Of a stretch of DNA of 64,000 nucleotides, positions 52,595-62,263 are shown in pieces. Positions within the stretch are counted from its first letter, which is position 1, and each line of letters starts with the position of its first letter. The DNA comes from Neobacillus cucumis (GTDB lineage Bacteria > Bacillota > Bacilli > Bacillales_B > DSM-18226), in NCBI RefSeq assembly GCF_016107705.1, contig NZ_JAEHGC010000011.1, positions 1 to 64,000 on the forward strand, written 5' to 3'. The notes under the pieces are model-generated. The model had not been told where the DNA came from, did no database searches, and was given only the letters and a program-made list of their open reading frames with translations. The position numbers and the translations under genes were made by a program.

Positions 52595-53788
52595 ATGAAA
52601 AAGGCTTTACTTTATTTTGGATTGTTGTTATTAAGTTTTAGTTTATTAACTGCATGTGGACCTTCACTTGAAAAGTCATCAACTGAGAGTAGTAATAATT
52701 CATCTGATTCAGAAAAATATTTTGTTATTGGTCAAGCAACTTCATTAAGTGGAGGAACTGCCTCTTATGGCGAAGGGGCGAAACGTGGTATTGAATTGGC
52801 AGTTAAAGAGTTTAATGCTGCAGGGGGATATAATGGCGTAAAAGCAAAATACATTGCCTATGACGATGAAACGAAGCCAGAGAAAAACATGGAATTAATA
52901 CAAAGGTTAGTTTCTCAAGATAAAGCAGTTGCATTATTAGGTAGTGCAAATAGTGGAAATGGTCTTGCACATATTGAATATCTACAAAAAAATAAAATTG
53001 CAGAAGTTTTCCCATATGGAACAGCTACTGCTATAACTACTAAGTTCAAAAATGAAGCCAAAAATTATGTTTTTAGAATCGCACCTTTTGACCAGGGGCA
53101 AGTAACGACTATTTTGGATTGGCTATATAAGAAAAATGGTTTCACAAAAGTTGGTTTATTACATGATACAAGTGGCTATGGTCAAGGTGGTAAAACCGAT
53201 GTATTGGCACAATTAAAAGAGCGTAATATCAAACCAACGGCAGTTGAATCTTTCCAAATTGGTGACAATAACATGGAGAGTCAACTAAGTAAAATGAAAA
53301 AGGCAAATATTGAAGCAATCATTGTGTACGGTCTTGCACCAGAAATGGCACAAGTATTAAAAAGTGCTGAAAAAATTGATTATAAACCAAAATTTATTGG
53401 TTCATGGGCATTTGGTGACCCTGCCTTCAAAAATATTGCTGGTGACTTAGTTAATAATGATGTCTATTTTGTACAATCTTTTACGGTTGATCAAAATGAA
53501 AAAACAAAAGAATTCCACAATAAAGTTGTTAACGAATACAAGGAAGATATGTATCCAATTGCAACTGCTCAGGGGTACGATGCAGCTAATATTGTTCTAT
53601 CTGCAATAAAGAAAGTTGGTTATAAAGATACAGAAAAAGTACGTGATGCAATTGAAGAATTAAATGACTTTAATGCTGTTACGACTGCACCATCTAAGCC
53701 ATTTACTAAAGATAATCATGAAGCTTTACAGCCGGAACATATGTTTATTGCTACTTACAAAGATGGTCAAATCGTCATTGCAAAATAA
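52595..53788 (+). CDS. Branched-chain amino-acid-type ABC substrate-binding lipoprotein
   Basis: A 397-residue LivJ-type binding protein. Signal peptide with lipobox LLTAC (C about residue 20) and a serine-rich linker. Peripla-BP fold with IGQATSLSGGTASYGEGAKR near the N-terminus. ATG 52595 is chosen after GGGGGAATTAGG; the longer frame has none. Substrate is not the classical one necessarily: the partner genes are catabolic enzymes, so a carboxylate is likely. First structural gene of the cluster. Confidence 0.88.
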   Translation: MKKALLYFGLLLLSFSLLTACGPSLEKSSTESSNNSSDSEKYFVIGQATSLSGGTASYGEGAKRGIELAVKEFNAAGGYNGVKAKYIAYDDETKPEKNMELIQRLVSQDKAVALLGSANSGNGLAHIEYLQKNKIAEVFPYGTATAITTKFKNEAKNYVFRIAPFDQGQVTTILDWLYKKNGFTKVGLLHDTSGYGQGGKTDVLAQLKERNIKPTAVESFQIGDNNMESQLSKMKKANIEAIIVYGLAPEMAQVLKSAEKIDYKPKFIGSWAFGDPAFKNIAGDLVNNDVYFVQSFTVDQNEKTKEFHNKVVNEYKEDMYPIATAQGYDAANIVLSAIKKVGYKDTEKVRDAIEELNDFNAVTTAPSKPFTKDNHEALQPEHMFIATYKDGQIVIAK

Positions 53789-53789
53789 A

Positions 53790-53818
53790 TTTTAGGGGAT
53801 GCCTTTTGTCCCCTAAAA
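53790..53818 (+). terminator. Intercistronic hairpin after the binding-protein gene
   Basis: TTTTAGGGGA / TCCCCTAAAA, a 10-bp perfect stem with nine-base loop, then AAAGGAGG of the next gene. Same arrangement as in the sugar ABC operon, probably setting binding protein above permease. Confidence 0.75.
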
Positions 53819-53830
53819 AAGGAGGATTCT

Positions 53831-54715
53831 ATGACACAAGCAATATTAAGTGGCCTAATTATCGGAAGTATTTATGCACTTATTGCTTTGGGGTATTATA
53901 TCACACATCTTGCCACCAAAACTTTAAACTTTGGTCAAGGTGACACTTTAATGATTGGTGCAATTATTGGATTGTCTGTTTTTAGTTCATTAAAGGTTAT
54001 GGGTCTTGCTACTATTTGGGCTTTTCTTATTACCATTCTAGCCGTAATCGTTGCTCAAAGTATAATAGGGTATCTTATTGAAAGAATCGCCATTAAACCA
54101 TTAAAAAATTTCGATTCGATCAGCTGGATTCTTAGCACTGTTGCCCTATCTATTATTGGTCGTAACATCGCTGAAGTCAGTTGGGGGAAAACCGTTCAAC
54201 CATTTCCATCACCATTCGGGTCGAATATTATTCGTTTCGGAGAACTATCTATATATCCGCATGAAATATTTGTGTTAATTACAACATTTATCATTATTAC
54301 TGCCTTGTTCTTGATGCTTCGAAAATCAGTGTTCGGGAAATCGCTTCAAGCTGTTGCTCATAATCGGGATGCGGCATCATTAATGGGTATAAATCCCCGA
54401 TTAATTGCAATCGTTGCTTTTGTTATTTCAACTGTATTAGCAGGAATTGGCGGGATCATGATTGGACCTATTACAAATGTTGCGCCATTTTTAGGTTTAG
54501 CACTTGGATTAAAAGCGTTTGGAGCAGCAATCATTGGGGGATTGGATAATCCAATGGGTATTTTAATAGGAGGATTATCTATTGGGGTGATTGAACAGGT
54601 TGTTGCATTGCAAAATTCAGCATTAAAAGATTTTAGTGTATATTTCCTAATCTTGGTAGTGTTGATTATCCTGCCTCAAGGATTAATGGGTAAAAAAGTA
54701 AAGGAGAAATACTAA
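53831..54715 (+). CDS. LivH-type ABC permease
   Basis: A 294-residue permease with about eight helices. Starts AILSGLIIGSIYALIALGYY and has GLALGLKAFGAAIIGGLDNP near the end, the LivH signature. AAGGAGGA precedes the ATG. The last base of its stop is the first base of the next ATG. Confidence 0.9.
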   Translation: MTQAILSGLIIGSIYALIALGYYITHLATKTLNFGQGDTLMIGAIIGLSVFSSLKVMGLATIWAFLITILAVIVAQSIIGYLIERIAIKPLKNFDSISWILSTVALSIIGRNIAEVSWGKTVQPFPSPFGSNIIRFGELSIYPHEIFVLITTFIIITALFLMLRKSVFGKSLQAVAHNRDAASLMGINPRLIAIVAFVISTVLAGIGGIMIGPITNVAPFLGLALGLKAFGAAIIGGLDNPMGILIGGLSIGVIEQVVALQNSALKDFSVYFLILVVLIILPQGLMGKKVKEKY

Positions 54716-56553
54716 TGAAGGTATCTACCAAACGTTTGATTCAGATCGGTTGCATACTCGTACTGATTTGGCTAATACCCTGGATTTACCCGAATGAATT
54801 CTTCATCAGCTTGATGCACCGATTTCTTGCTGTCTATATCGTCGTTATTGGATTAAATATCTTAATTGGATTATCAGGTCAATTATCATTAGGGCACGCA
54901 GGATTTTACGCTTTAGGTGCTTATGGATCCGGTTTGCTAGCCAACCATTTTCAACTCCCTTTTTGGGTAACTATGTGGGGGGGAATGATTCTTGCTGGTA
55001 TTGCAGGCGCCCTAATTGCATTAATCGCACTCCGTGCAAAAGGTCCATACTTAGCAATGGTGACAATAGGATTCGGCATGTTAATAGAAATTGGTGCTAA
55101 TCGCTGGGTATCCCTAACGAATGGTCCGGCAGGTGTGTTTTTAGAGAAAAGCAGTGTTTTTGGGAAAGAGCTTAATATAGTAGAATACTTTTATTTTGCT
55201 GCAGTCATTGCTCTCATTTGCCACCTTTTTGCTAAAAACTTATTTCAAACTCGTTTTGGCAGAACCATGAATGCAGTGGGAAATAGTGAAATTGCTTCTG
55301 AGACAATAGGTGTATACGTTCGGAATTGGAAAGTATTGGCCTTTGCAATCAGTGCCATGTTTGCTGGTCTTGGTGGAGCTTTATTTGTTCATGCTGGAGG
55401 CTATTTTAATAGTGACTCGTTTACTATTGATACATCCATCATGTTCCTAGTAGCTGTAATTGTAGGGGGGAATAAGACCATACTAGGGCCACTAGTTGGT
55501 ACTGCAGTTGCCGTTCTAATCCCTCAACTATTCGCATCGATTTATGAGTATCACCTGATGATCTACGGAGGAATCCTTTTAGTCTGTCTGCTTATGTTAC
55601 CAGATGGAGTAGTTGGTACATTAGGAGAAACATCCTTTGTAAAAAAAATAAAAGGTTGGTGGGAGAAGGATATTAGAAAGAAGCCTCAGTTGAAATTAAA
55701 AGAACATGAAGATTTCTTTAAGGAGCTCCAATCAACAATTACCCATTTAAAATCAATGCCAAATATGCAGGTATCTGATTTAACCATTGATTTTGGTGGA
55801 TTACGTGCGGTGGATCAAGTTAACTTTTCCATTCCCTGGGGAACTGTTAAAGGACTAATTGGGCCAAATGGTTCTGGAAAAAGTACTGTTGTTAACATGT
55901 TGAGTGGAGTTTATTCACCTACCTCAGGAAGTATTTCCTTTTTAGGAAAAGATGTATCATCTTATTCACCACATAAAATGGCAAAGGTAGGTATTACGCG
56001 CACTTTTCAGAATCTTCAAATATTCAAGGATTTATCTGTAATCCAAAACGTGCTAATGGGTTTCCATCAATCGTATCATCATTCAATCGCTCAAAGTGCA
56101 TTGTCGACACCTATGGCTGTACGTGAGGAATCAAAATTCGAACAACAAGCAGAGCAAATTCTTCATTTTGTTGGATTAGGGTCAAGATCAAAGGAAATTG
56201 CTGAAAATTTATCTTATGGTGAACAACGCTTATTGGAATTAGCAAGGGCACTGGCTATGAAACCAGCTCTATTAATCCTCGATGAGCCTGCAGCAGGCGC
56301 TTCACCTAATGAAGTAGAGCTAATTTTTAATGTGATTCGGAGATTACGTGAACTGGGAATGACGATTTTAATTATCGAACATCATATGGAAATTGTAATG
56401 AGTATTTGTGATGAAATCATTGTCTTAGATTTTGGACAGAAAATTGCTGAGGGGACACCTAAAGAAGTCGAGAACAATCCAAGAGTAATTGAAGCATACT
56501 TGGGCGGTGAGGAGGTAATGGAACTTGTTAGAGGTAAAAGATCTGTCAGTTAA
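54715..56553 (+). CDS. Fused LivM-LivG permease-ATPase
   Basis: A 612-residue fusion. Residues ~1-300 are a LivM permease (GLSGQLSLGHAGFYALGAYG, GGNKTILGPLVGTAVAVLIP). After a charged linker (~300-345, KKPQLKLKEHEDFFKEL) comes a LivG ATPase: Walker A GPNGSGKST, signature LSYGEQRLLELARAL, Walker B ALLILDEPAAG, and H-loop IIEHHME. The fused form keeps both halves in 1:1 ratio. One-base overlap with livH. All ATPase residues intact. Confidence 0.92.
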   Translation: MKVSTKRLIQIGCILVLIWLIPWIYPNEFFISLMHRFLAVYIVVIGLNILIGLSGQLSLGHAGFYALGAYGSGLLANHFQLPFWVTMWGGMILAGIAGALIALIALRAKGPYLAMVTIGFGMLIEIGANRWVSLTNGPAGVFLEKSSVFGKELNIVEYFYFAAVIALICHLFAKNLFQTRFGRTMNAVGNSEIASETIGVYVRNWKVLAFAISAMFAGLGGALFVHAGGYFNSDSFTIDTSIMFLVAVIVGGNKTILGPLVGTAVAVLIPQLFASIYEYHLMIYGGILLVCLLMLPDGVVGTLGETSFVKKIKGWWEKDIRKKPQLKLKEHEDFFKELQSTITHLKSMPNMQVSDLTIDFGGLRAVDQVNFSIPWGTVKGLIGPNGSGKSTVVNMLSGVYSPTSGSISFLGKDVSSYSPHKMAKVGITRTFQNLQIFKDLSVIQNVLMGFHQSYHHSIAQSALSTPMAVREESKFEQQAEQILHFVGLGSRSKEIAENLSYGEQRLLELARALAMKPALLILDEPAAGASPNEVELIFNVIRRLRELGMTILIIEHHMEIVMSICDEIIVLDFGQKIAEGTPKEVENNPRVIEAYLGGEEVMELVRGKRSVS

Positions 56554-57235
56554 CTATGGACTTGCAAATGTAGTTCGGAACGTAAATATTAAGGTCAATC
56601 AAGGGGAAGTTGTCGCACTTATTGGTAAGAATGGGGCGGGAAAAACATCTACTCTTAATGCGATTTCAGGTCTAGTTCGACCCATTAAAGGTGAAATACG
56701 TTTCAAGGACAAAAATATTGCAACAGTTCCAGCCCATAAAATCGTTCATTTAAAGCTTTCTCATATTCCTCAAGGCAGGCAAATATTTGGAGACCAAAGT
56801 GTGGAGGACAATTTAATTTTGGGAGCTTTCCTAAATGGCAGGAAGAATAAAAACGAATTAAAGGCATTACTAGAACGAGAGTATAGCAGATTTCCGAGAT
56901 TGAAAGAAAGGCAGCACCAACAAGCGGGAACCCTTAGTGGAGGCGAGCAGCAAATGCTTGCCATGTCTCGAAGTTTGATGTCAAACCCGGATTTTATCAT
57001 TATGGATGAGCCCACTATGGGTCTAGCTCCAATATTCGTTAAACAAATATTTGATACGATTATCGATCTAAAAAAAGAAAAAAAGACGATTTTATTAGTT
57101 GATCAAATGGCTACAGCTGCTTTAACCGTTTCTGATCGAGCCTATATATTGCAAACGGGCGAAATTGTAGCAAATGGAAAATCAAATGAATTGCTTGAAG
57201 ATCTTGATTTAATAACCAAATATATTGGTGCATAA
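56525..57235 (+). CDS. LivF-type ABC ATPase
   Basis: A 236-residue ATPase. Walker A GKNGAGKT, signature LSGGEQQMLAMSRSLM, Walker B DFIIMDEPTMG, D-loop GLAP. TTG start 9 bases after AGGAGG, overlapping the end of the LivM-LivG gene by 29 bases. Second ATPase of the Liv-type importer. Confidence 0.92.
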   Translation: MLEVKDLSVNYGLANVVRNVNIKVNQGEVVALIGKNGAGKTSTLNAISGLVRPIKGEIRFKDKNIATVPAHKIVHLKLSHIPQGRQIFGDQSVEDNLILGAFLNGRKNKNELKALLEREYSRFPRLKERQHQQAGTLSGGEQQMLAMSRSLMSNPDFIIMDEPTMGLAPIFVKQIFDTIIDLKKEKKTILLVDQMATAALTVSDRAYILQTGEIVANGKSNELLEDLDLITKYIGA

Positions 57236-57260
57236 AAACAAACAATTGGAGGTTTTTTAG

Positions 57261-58442
57261 ATGAGCTATACAATATTTTCTCCTTCTCGTATTTTATTTG
57301 GTGAAGGTTCTATTAACAAATTAAGTGAAGTGGTACAGAGGTTTAATGCAAAAAAAGTTATTTTAATTACTGACCAAGGAATTAAAAAAGCTGGGATTGT
57401 TGATCGAGTTTTACAGGTATTAGATACTGAAGTTATTGACGTGGTTATATTTGATCAAACAAAGCCTGAACCTACTGTTAAAAATTATGAGGATGCATTA
57501 AAGTTAGCAAAATTAGAAAATATTGAATTGGTTATTGGTCTTGGAGGAGGAAGTTCACTTGATCTAGCAAAAGCAGTTGCTTTGTCTATGGTGCACGAAG
57601 AATCGATCTTAAGCTTTGTTGGGATTGATAAAGTTCCTTCGCCGGGTCTCCCTACCATCATGATTTCCACTACATCTGGAACAGGATCTGAAGTTTCAAA
57701 ATTTGCCGTTTTGACTGATGAAGAAACTAATCTGAAAAGCGTTATTTGCAGTCCTCATGTTTTAGCATCTTTTGCAATCGTAGACCCTGGTCTCACACTT
57801 TCTCTTCCACCAGTGATAACAGCCCATACAGGTATTGATGCATTAGTGCATGCAATTGAAGGGTATCTCGCCGTCCGCTCTGCACCCTATACAGATCAAT
57901 TAGCTTTAAACGCATTCGAGAAGATTTGGAATCATTTAAGTTCTGCCTATAAAAATGGAAATGATATTGAAGCAAGAACGGAAATGTCTATGGGAAGTAT
58001 GCTTGGAGGCCTTGTATTAAATACGACTGATGGTGCGGCGATGGTACATGGCTTAGCCTTTTCTTTAGGAGTTTATTGTCATCTTTCACATGGTTTATCT
58101 AATAGTTTAGTACTTCCATATGTGCTTGAAGTTATTGCCCCATTACGTCAAGAAAAAGTTTTAAAACTTGCAAAAATTGCTGGGATTGAAAGAGATAGCG
58201 TTCAAGAAACAATCAACGCCTTTATAGAAGCTATTGTAGAATTACAGCAGCGTATTGACTTACCGACAACATTAAAGGAATTAAATATCTCTCAAGATTT
58301 GTTACCTGTACTAGCAAATAGTTCATATGGGATGGAAAGGTTACAAAGTAACTCTCCTAAACGTCTAAGTGAGCAGGAAATATTGGATATCTTTCAACGC
58401 GCACTTCATGGGGAACTATTACTGAAAAAGGTGGAACAGTAA
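57261..58442 (+). CDS. Iron-containing alcohol dehydrogenase
   Basis: A 393-residue group III alcohol dehydrogenase. NAD site GGGSSLDLAKAVAL, metal residues in HTGIDALVHAIEGY and HGLAFSLGVYCHLSHGLSNS (two-histidine motif), and TSGTGSEVSKFAV. It oxidises a primary alcohol to aldehyde. Start ATG after GGAGG. Only two bases separate its stop from the next gene, so coupling with the aldehyde dehydrogenase is likely. Confidence 0.9.
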   Translation: MSYTIFSPSRILFGEGSINKLSEVVQRFNAKKVILITDQGIKKAGIVDRVLQVLDTEVIDVVIFDQTKPEPTVKNYEDALKLAKLENIELVIGLGGGSSLDLAKAVALSMVHEESILSFVGIDKVPSPGLPTIMISTTSGTGSEVSKFAVLTDEETNLKSVICSPHVLASFAIVDPGLTLSLPPVITAHTGIDALVHAIEGYLAVRSAPYTDQLALNAFEKIWNHLSSAYKNGNDIEARTEMSMGSMLGGLVLNTTDGAAMVHGLAFSLGVYCHLSHGLSNSLVLPYVLEVIAPLRQEKVLKLAKIAGIERDSVQETINAFIEAIVELQQRIDLPTTLKELNISQDLLPVLANSSYGMERLQSNSPKRLSEQEILDIFQRALHGELLLKKVEQ

Positions 58443-58443
58443 A

Positions 58444-59901
58444 ATGGGTATTCAAAACACAACACTATTAAAAGCTGATTCAGTTGCACCGATTTGTATC
58501 GGTGGAGAATGGATTACCTTAGATAAAACCTATCCGATTGAATTCCCTTACACAGGTGAGGTCATCGCTCAAGTCTCGCTTACAACCTTAAAAGAAGCTG
58601 AGGAAGCAGTTATGACTGCAGTAGCCGCAAAAAAGGTAATGTCTGAAATACCTTTATGGAAACGAGCAGAGATTTTAAATAAAGCTGCAGATCTTTTAAC
58701 TGGGCGGGAAGAGGAAATTGCTAGTCTTATTGTCTATGAAAACGGAAAAACTCTCAGTGACGCTATTGGCGAGGTTAAAAGAACAGTATCTACCTTGAGA
58801 TTCTCAGCTGAAGCGGCAAGAGATTTGCATGGTGAAATGATCCCCATTGATGCCATGCAAGGTGGTGAAGGAAGACTTGCTTTTACGATTCGTGAACCAA
58901 TTGGAGTAGTGACTGGTATTACAGGATTTAATTTTCCATTGTTATTAGCTGCGCATAAGATTGGTCCGGCCATAGCGGGTGGAAACCCTGTTATTTTAAA
59001 ACCTGCTCCTCAGACACCATTATCTAGTTTTGAATTCGCTAAGATTTTAGCAGAAGCAGGACTCCCTCTCGGTGGTCTTAGTGTCATTACAGGAGACGCA
59101 GAAGTTGGTGAATATTTAGTTAAACATCCTGAGGTTAATCTCATTACGTTTACAGGAAGTTCAGAAGTAGGTAAGAAAATTAGTGGAATAGCAAAATATA
59201 AAAAGGTACTGCTAGAGTTAGGGTCTAATGCAGCCACAATCGTAGATTCGAATGCGAATTTGGAATTAGCAATTGATCGTTGTTATACGGGTGGTTTTGG
59301 CACCGTCGGCCAATCATGTATTTCCGTCCAAAGGGTCTATGTCCATAAGGATAGCTATGAGCAATTTATTACAAGGTTAGCTAAAAAGATATCAAGCTTA
59401 AAAACAGGTGATCCATTTAATGAAGAAACAGATATTCCTACATTAATATCGATGGCAGCTACTAACCGAGTATCAGATTGGATTGGAGAAGCAATAACTG
59501 CAGGTGCACGGTTAATTACAGGCGGCCATATAAAAGGTAGAATTCTAGAACCTACTCTTTTAGCTGATGTAACGCAAGAAATGAAAGTAAGCTGTGAAGA
59601 AATATTTGGTCCAGTTATTGTTGTCTCTCCATTTAATGACTTTAAAGATGCTGTTGACCAAGTAAACCAATCACGCTATGGCCTTCAAGCAGGTGTATTT
59701 ACGAATAACTTAAATCATGCTTTTTATGCTATTAAACATATAGAAGCCGGAGGCGTACAAATTAATGAAGTATCTAATTTCCGTGCGGACCATATGCCAT
59801 ATGGGGGAGTAAAAGATAGTGGGATGGGTAAAGAAGGACCTAAATATACATTAGAAGAAATGACAGTCCCTAAACTTGTTGGCTTTCGGATGAATATTTA
59901 A
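58444..59901 (+). CDS. NAD(P)-dependent aldehyde dehydrogenase
   Basis: A 485-residue aldehyde dehydrogenase. Catalytic C in FGTVGQSCISVQRVYVH, active glutamate in LLELGSNAATIV and cofactor stretch GFNFPLLLAAHKIGPAIAGG with PAPQTP. The ELGSNA form is typical of lactaldehyde- or sulfolactaldehyde-type enzymes that take small hydroxy-aldehydes. It follows the alcohol dehydrogenase directly, suggesting alcohol to acid oxidation. Confidence 0.9.
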   Translation: MGIQNTTLLKADSVAPICIGGEWITLDKTYPIEFPYTGEVIAQVSLTTLKEAEEAVMTAVAAKKVMSEIPLWKRAEILNKAADLLTGREEEIASLIVYENGKTLSDAIGEVKRTVSTLRFSAEAARDLHGEMIPIDAMQGGEGRLAFTIREPIGVVTGITGFNFPLLLAAHKIGPAIAGGNPVILKPAPQTPLSSFEFAKILAEAGLPLGGLSVITGDAEVGEYLVKHPEVNLITFTGSSEVGKKISGIAKYKKVLLELGSNAATIVDSNANLELAIDRCYTGGFGTVGQSCISVQRVYVHKDSYEQFITRLAKKISSLKTGDPFNEETDIPTLISMAATNRVSDWIGEAITAGARLITGGHIKGRILEPTLLADVTQEMKVSCEEIFGPVIVVSPFNDFKDAVDQVNQSRYGLQAGVFTNNLNHAFYAIKHIEAGGVQINEVSNFRADHMPYGGVKDSGMGKEGPKYTLEEMTVPKLVGFRMNI

Positions 59902-59960
59902 TCACAATCGAAATTATTTTCATTGTAGATATAGTGCGTGCAAAGAAATGAGGTGAAGAA

Positions 59961-61172
59961 ATGAAAGATAAAGCGTTAGCGGGTTTAAAGGTATTGGAGA
60001 TGGGGCAACTAATTGCGGGGCCTTCAACTGGAAGAATGTTTGCTGAATTTGGAGCTGAAGTTATCAAAATCGAGAGTCCGCAAAACGGCGATCCTATCAG
60101 AAGCTGGAGAGTTGTGGAAAACGGAACTAGCTTATGGTGGTATGTGCAATCTCGAAATAAAAAGTCAGTTGCAATCGATTTAAATGATTCAGAGGGTCAA
60201 GACCTAATAAAAAGGTTTGCTAAAGAAGTAGATATCATAATTGAAAACTTTAGGCCTGGCAAGATGGAAAAATGGGACATCGGTTATGAGCAATTAAAAA
60301 AGATTAACCCGAAACTGATCATGGTAAGGGTTTCCGGCTATGGTCAGGATGGACCTTACCGAGATAAGCCGGGGTTTGGATCCATCGGTGAAGCTATGGG
60401 CGGTTTGCGTTACTTGACTGGTTACCCAGACCGTCCACCAACAAGGGTTGGAATCAGTATTGGGGATTCCATTTCATCTTTATATGCCGTGATTGGTGCA
60501 ATGTTTGCGATCTATCATCGAGATGTAAAAGGCACAGGACAAGGTCAGTTTATCGATGTAGCATTATATGAATCTATTTTTAGCCTAATGGAAAGTATGC
60601 TTCCTGAATATGACCGAAAGGGAATCATTCGAGAACGTACCGGAAGTACGTTGCCGGGAATTACCCCTTCCAATACCTATCTTTGCCAAGATGGAAAATA
60701 TGTTGTGATTGGTGCTAATGGAGATGGAATCTTTAAACGTTTAATGGCTGTTATTGGTTATCCTGAATATGCTGAGGATGCCCGATTTGGTAATAATGCA
60801 CAGCGCTCGAACCATGCAGAATTTCTAGATGGAATCATAGAAAAATGGACAAAAAGTTTACCGATTTCAGATGTGTTATCCATACTGGATGAAGCAAAGG
60901 TACCTGCGGGGTCTATTTACTCTATTAAAGATATCGTAACGGACCCTCATTACCTAGCAAGACAAATGATTCAGGAAGTAGAGGTGGAGGGGATTGGCAA
61001 GTTGAAGGTACCAGGGATCGTTCCTAAACTAAGTGAAACCCCTGGTGAGATTCAATGGGCTGGACCAAAACTTGGACAACATACACGCCAAATTCTTAAC
61101 AGTACATTAAGCATGAGTGATGAAAACATTACTAAACTGCTTGAAAAAGGAATCATCAGAGAAGCAGAATAA
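59961..61172 (+). CDS. Class III (CaiB/BaiF) CoA-transferase
   Basis: A 403-residue family III CoA-transferase. Starts LAGLKVLEMGQLIAGPSTGR, has ENFRPGKMEKWDIGYEQLKK and the catalytic aspartate in GQFIDVALYES. It moves CoA between acids through a mixed anhydride-thioester. Human SUGCT of this family acts on hydroxymethylglutarate and glutarate. GAGGTGAAG precedes the ATG. Same strand as the dehydrogenases, 59 bases away. Confidence 0.9.
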   Translation: MKDKALAGLKVLEMGQLIAGPSTGRMFAEFGAEVIKIESPQNGDPIRSWRVVENGTSLWWYVQSRNKKSVAIDLNDSEGQDLIKRFAKEVDIIIENFRPGKMEKWDIGYEQLKKINPKLIMVRVSGYGQDGPYRDKPGFGSIGEAMGGLRYLTGYPDRPPTRVGISIGDSISSLYAVIGAMFAIYHRDVKGTGQGQFIDVALYESIFSLMESMLPEYDRKGIIRERTGSTLPGITPSNTYLCQDGKYVVIGANGDGIFKRLMAVIGYPEYAEDARFGNNAQRSNHAEFLDGIIEKWTKSLPISDVLSILDEAKVPAGSIYSIKDIVTDPHYLARQMIQEVEVEGIGKLKVPGIVPKLSETPGEIQWAGPKLGQHTRQILNSTLSMSDENITKLLEKGIIREAE

Positions 61173-61215
61173 TGAAGGAATGATAAATAAATTTCGAGAA
61201 AAGAAGGTAATTAGT

Positions 61216-62121
61216 TTGAATCTTCCTCAGTTTGTTGAAATTGTAGAAGTCGGACCGAGGGATGGTTTACAGAATGAGGCTGCTTTTATTCCGACTGAAA
61301 AGAAAATTGGGCTGATCGAAGCATTAAATAACACCGGAATTAAGAGAATGGAGGCAACATCCTTCGTCCATCCGGTTCATGTTCCACAAATGAAAGATTC
61401 ATATGAAGTATTTACAAATATGAACCATGAGGACCATGTTCAGTATATGGTTTTAATTCCAAACGAAAAAGGGTATGAAAGGGCAATTCATGCTGGAGCT
61501 AACGACTTTACTTTAGTTGCTGGTGCAAGCAATGAGTTTAACCTAAAAAATGTGAGAATAACAAGGGACGAATCAATGGCCCAACTTGAAAATGTCATCG
61601 GTAGAATAAAAGAGAACAGAGGCTACATCCGCTTTGACATCGCCACTTCATTTTGGTGTCCATTTGAAGGGAAAGTAAATGAGGGGATTATTCTCGGAAT
61701 GGTCGATCAACTAGAAAAATGGCAGGTCGATGAAATTGTGTTATGTGATACCATTGGCAGGGCTACCCCTAAAGAGGTTTACCAACTATTTTCAAAAGTA
61801 CTTGATAAGTCGCCAAGTGCAAAAATTGCCGCTCATTTCCATGATACCTATGGATTTGCTCAGTCAAACGTATTGGCAGCTTTACAAGCAGGAGTAACCG
61901 TATTTGATAGTTCAATTGGCGGTTTAGGAGGATGTCCTTTTGCACCAGGTGCTGCAGGAAATAGTTCCACTGAAGATCTTGTCATGATGCTACAAGAAAT
62001 GGATATCGATACTGGTGTGGACTTGAATAAACTTCTACAATGTGTGGATCTGATTAAAACAATGACACAAAGAGAGCTATCAGGTCATTTAAATAAAATT
62101 AATCATCCTATTAACGTATGA
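61216..62121 (+). CDS. Hydroxymethylglutaryl-CoA lyase family enzyme
   Basis: A 301-residue HMGL-type DRE-TIM lyase. EVGPRDGLQNE near residue 10, ATSFVHPVHVPQMKD, AHFHDTYGFAQSN (metal histidines) and the cysteine loop GGLGGCPFAPGAAG are all there. HMG-CoA lyase cleaves HMG-CoA to acetyl-CoA and acetoacetate. TTG 61216 is taken: AGAAGG precedes it by 8 bases and length then equals the usual ~300; earlier ATGs lack ribosome sites. It follows the CoA-transferase by 43 bases. Confidence 0.88.
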   Translation: MNLPQFVEIVEVGPRDGLQNEAAFIPTEKKIGLIEALNNTGIKRMEATSFVHPVHVPQMKDSYEVFTNMNHEDHVQYMVLIPNEKGYERAIHAGANDFTLVAGASNEFNLKNVRITRDESMAQLENVIGRIKENRGYIRFDIATSFWCPFEGKVNEGIILGMVDQLEKWQVDEIVLCDTIGRATPKEVYQLFSKVLDKSPSAKIAAHFHDTYGFAQSNVLAALQAGVTVFDSSIGGLGGCPFAPGAAGNSSTEDLVMMLQEMDIDTGVDLNKLLQCVDLIKTMTQRELSGHLNKINHPINV

Positions 62122-62178
62122 CTATAAAATAATCTTTTGTAAAGTTTCTCACAAGTATTAAACAATAGGTAATTTTGA

Positions 62179-62213
62179 ATTAGCCAATTGATCGCGTGAA
62201 TCAATTGGCTAAT
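62179..62213 (+). terminator. Hairpin between the lyase and E1 genes
   Basis: ATTAGCCAATTGAT / ATCAATTGGCTAAT, a 14-bp perfect stem with a six- to seven-base loop. No good T-tract follows (ATTCATTAGG), so it may be a processing or stability stem rather than a full terminator. Confidence 0.6.
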
Positions 62214-62263
62214 TATTCATTAGGTGAAAAGTAAACTGTGGTCATAAAAAATGAGGTGTTGAG

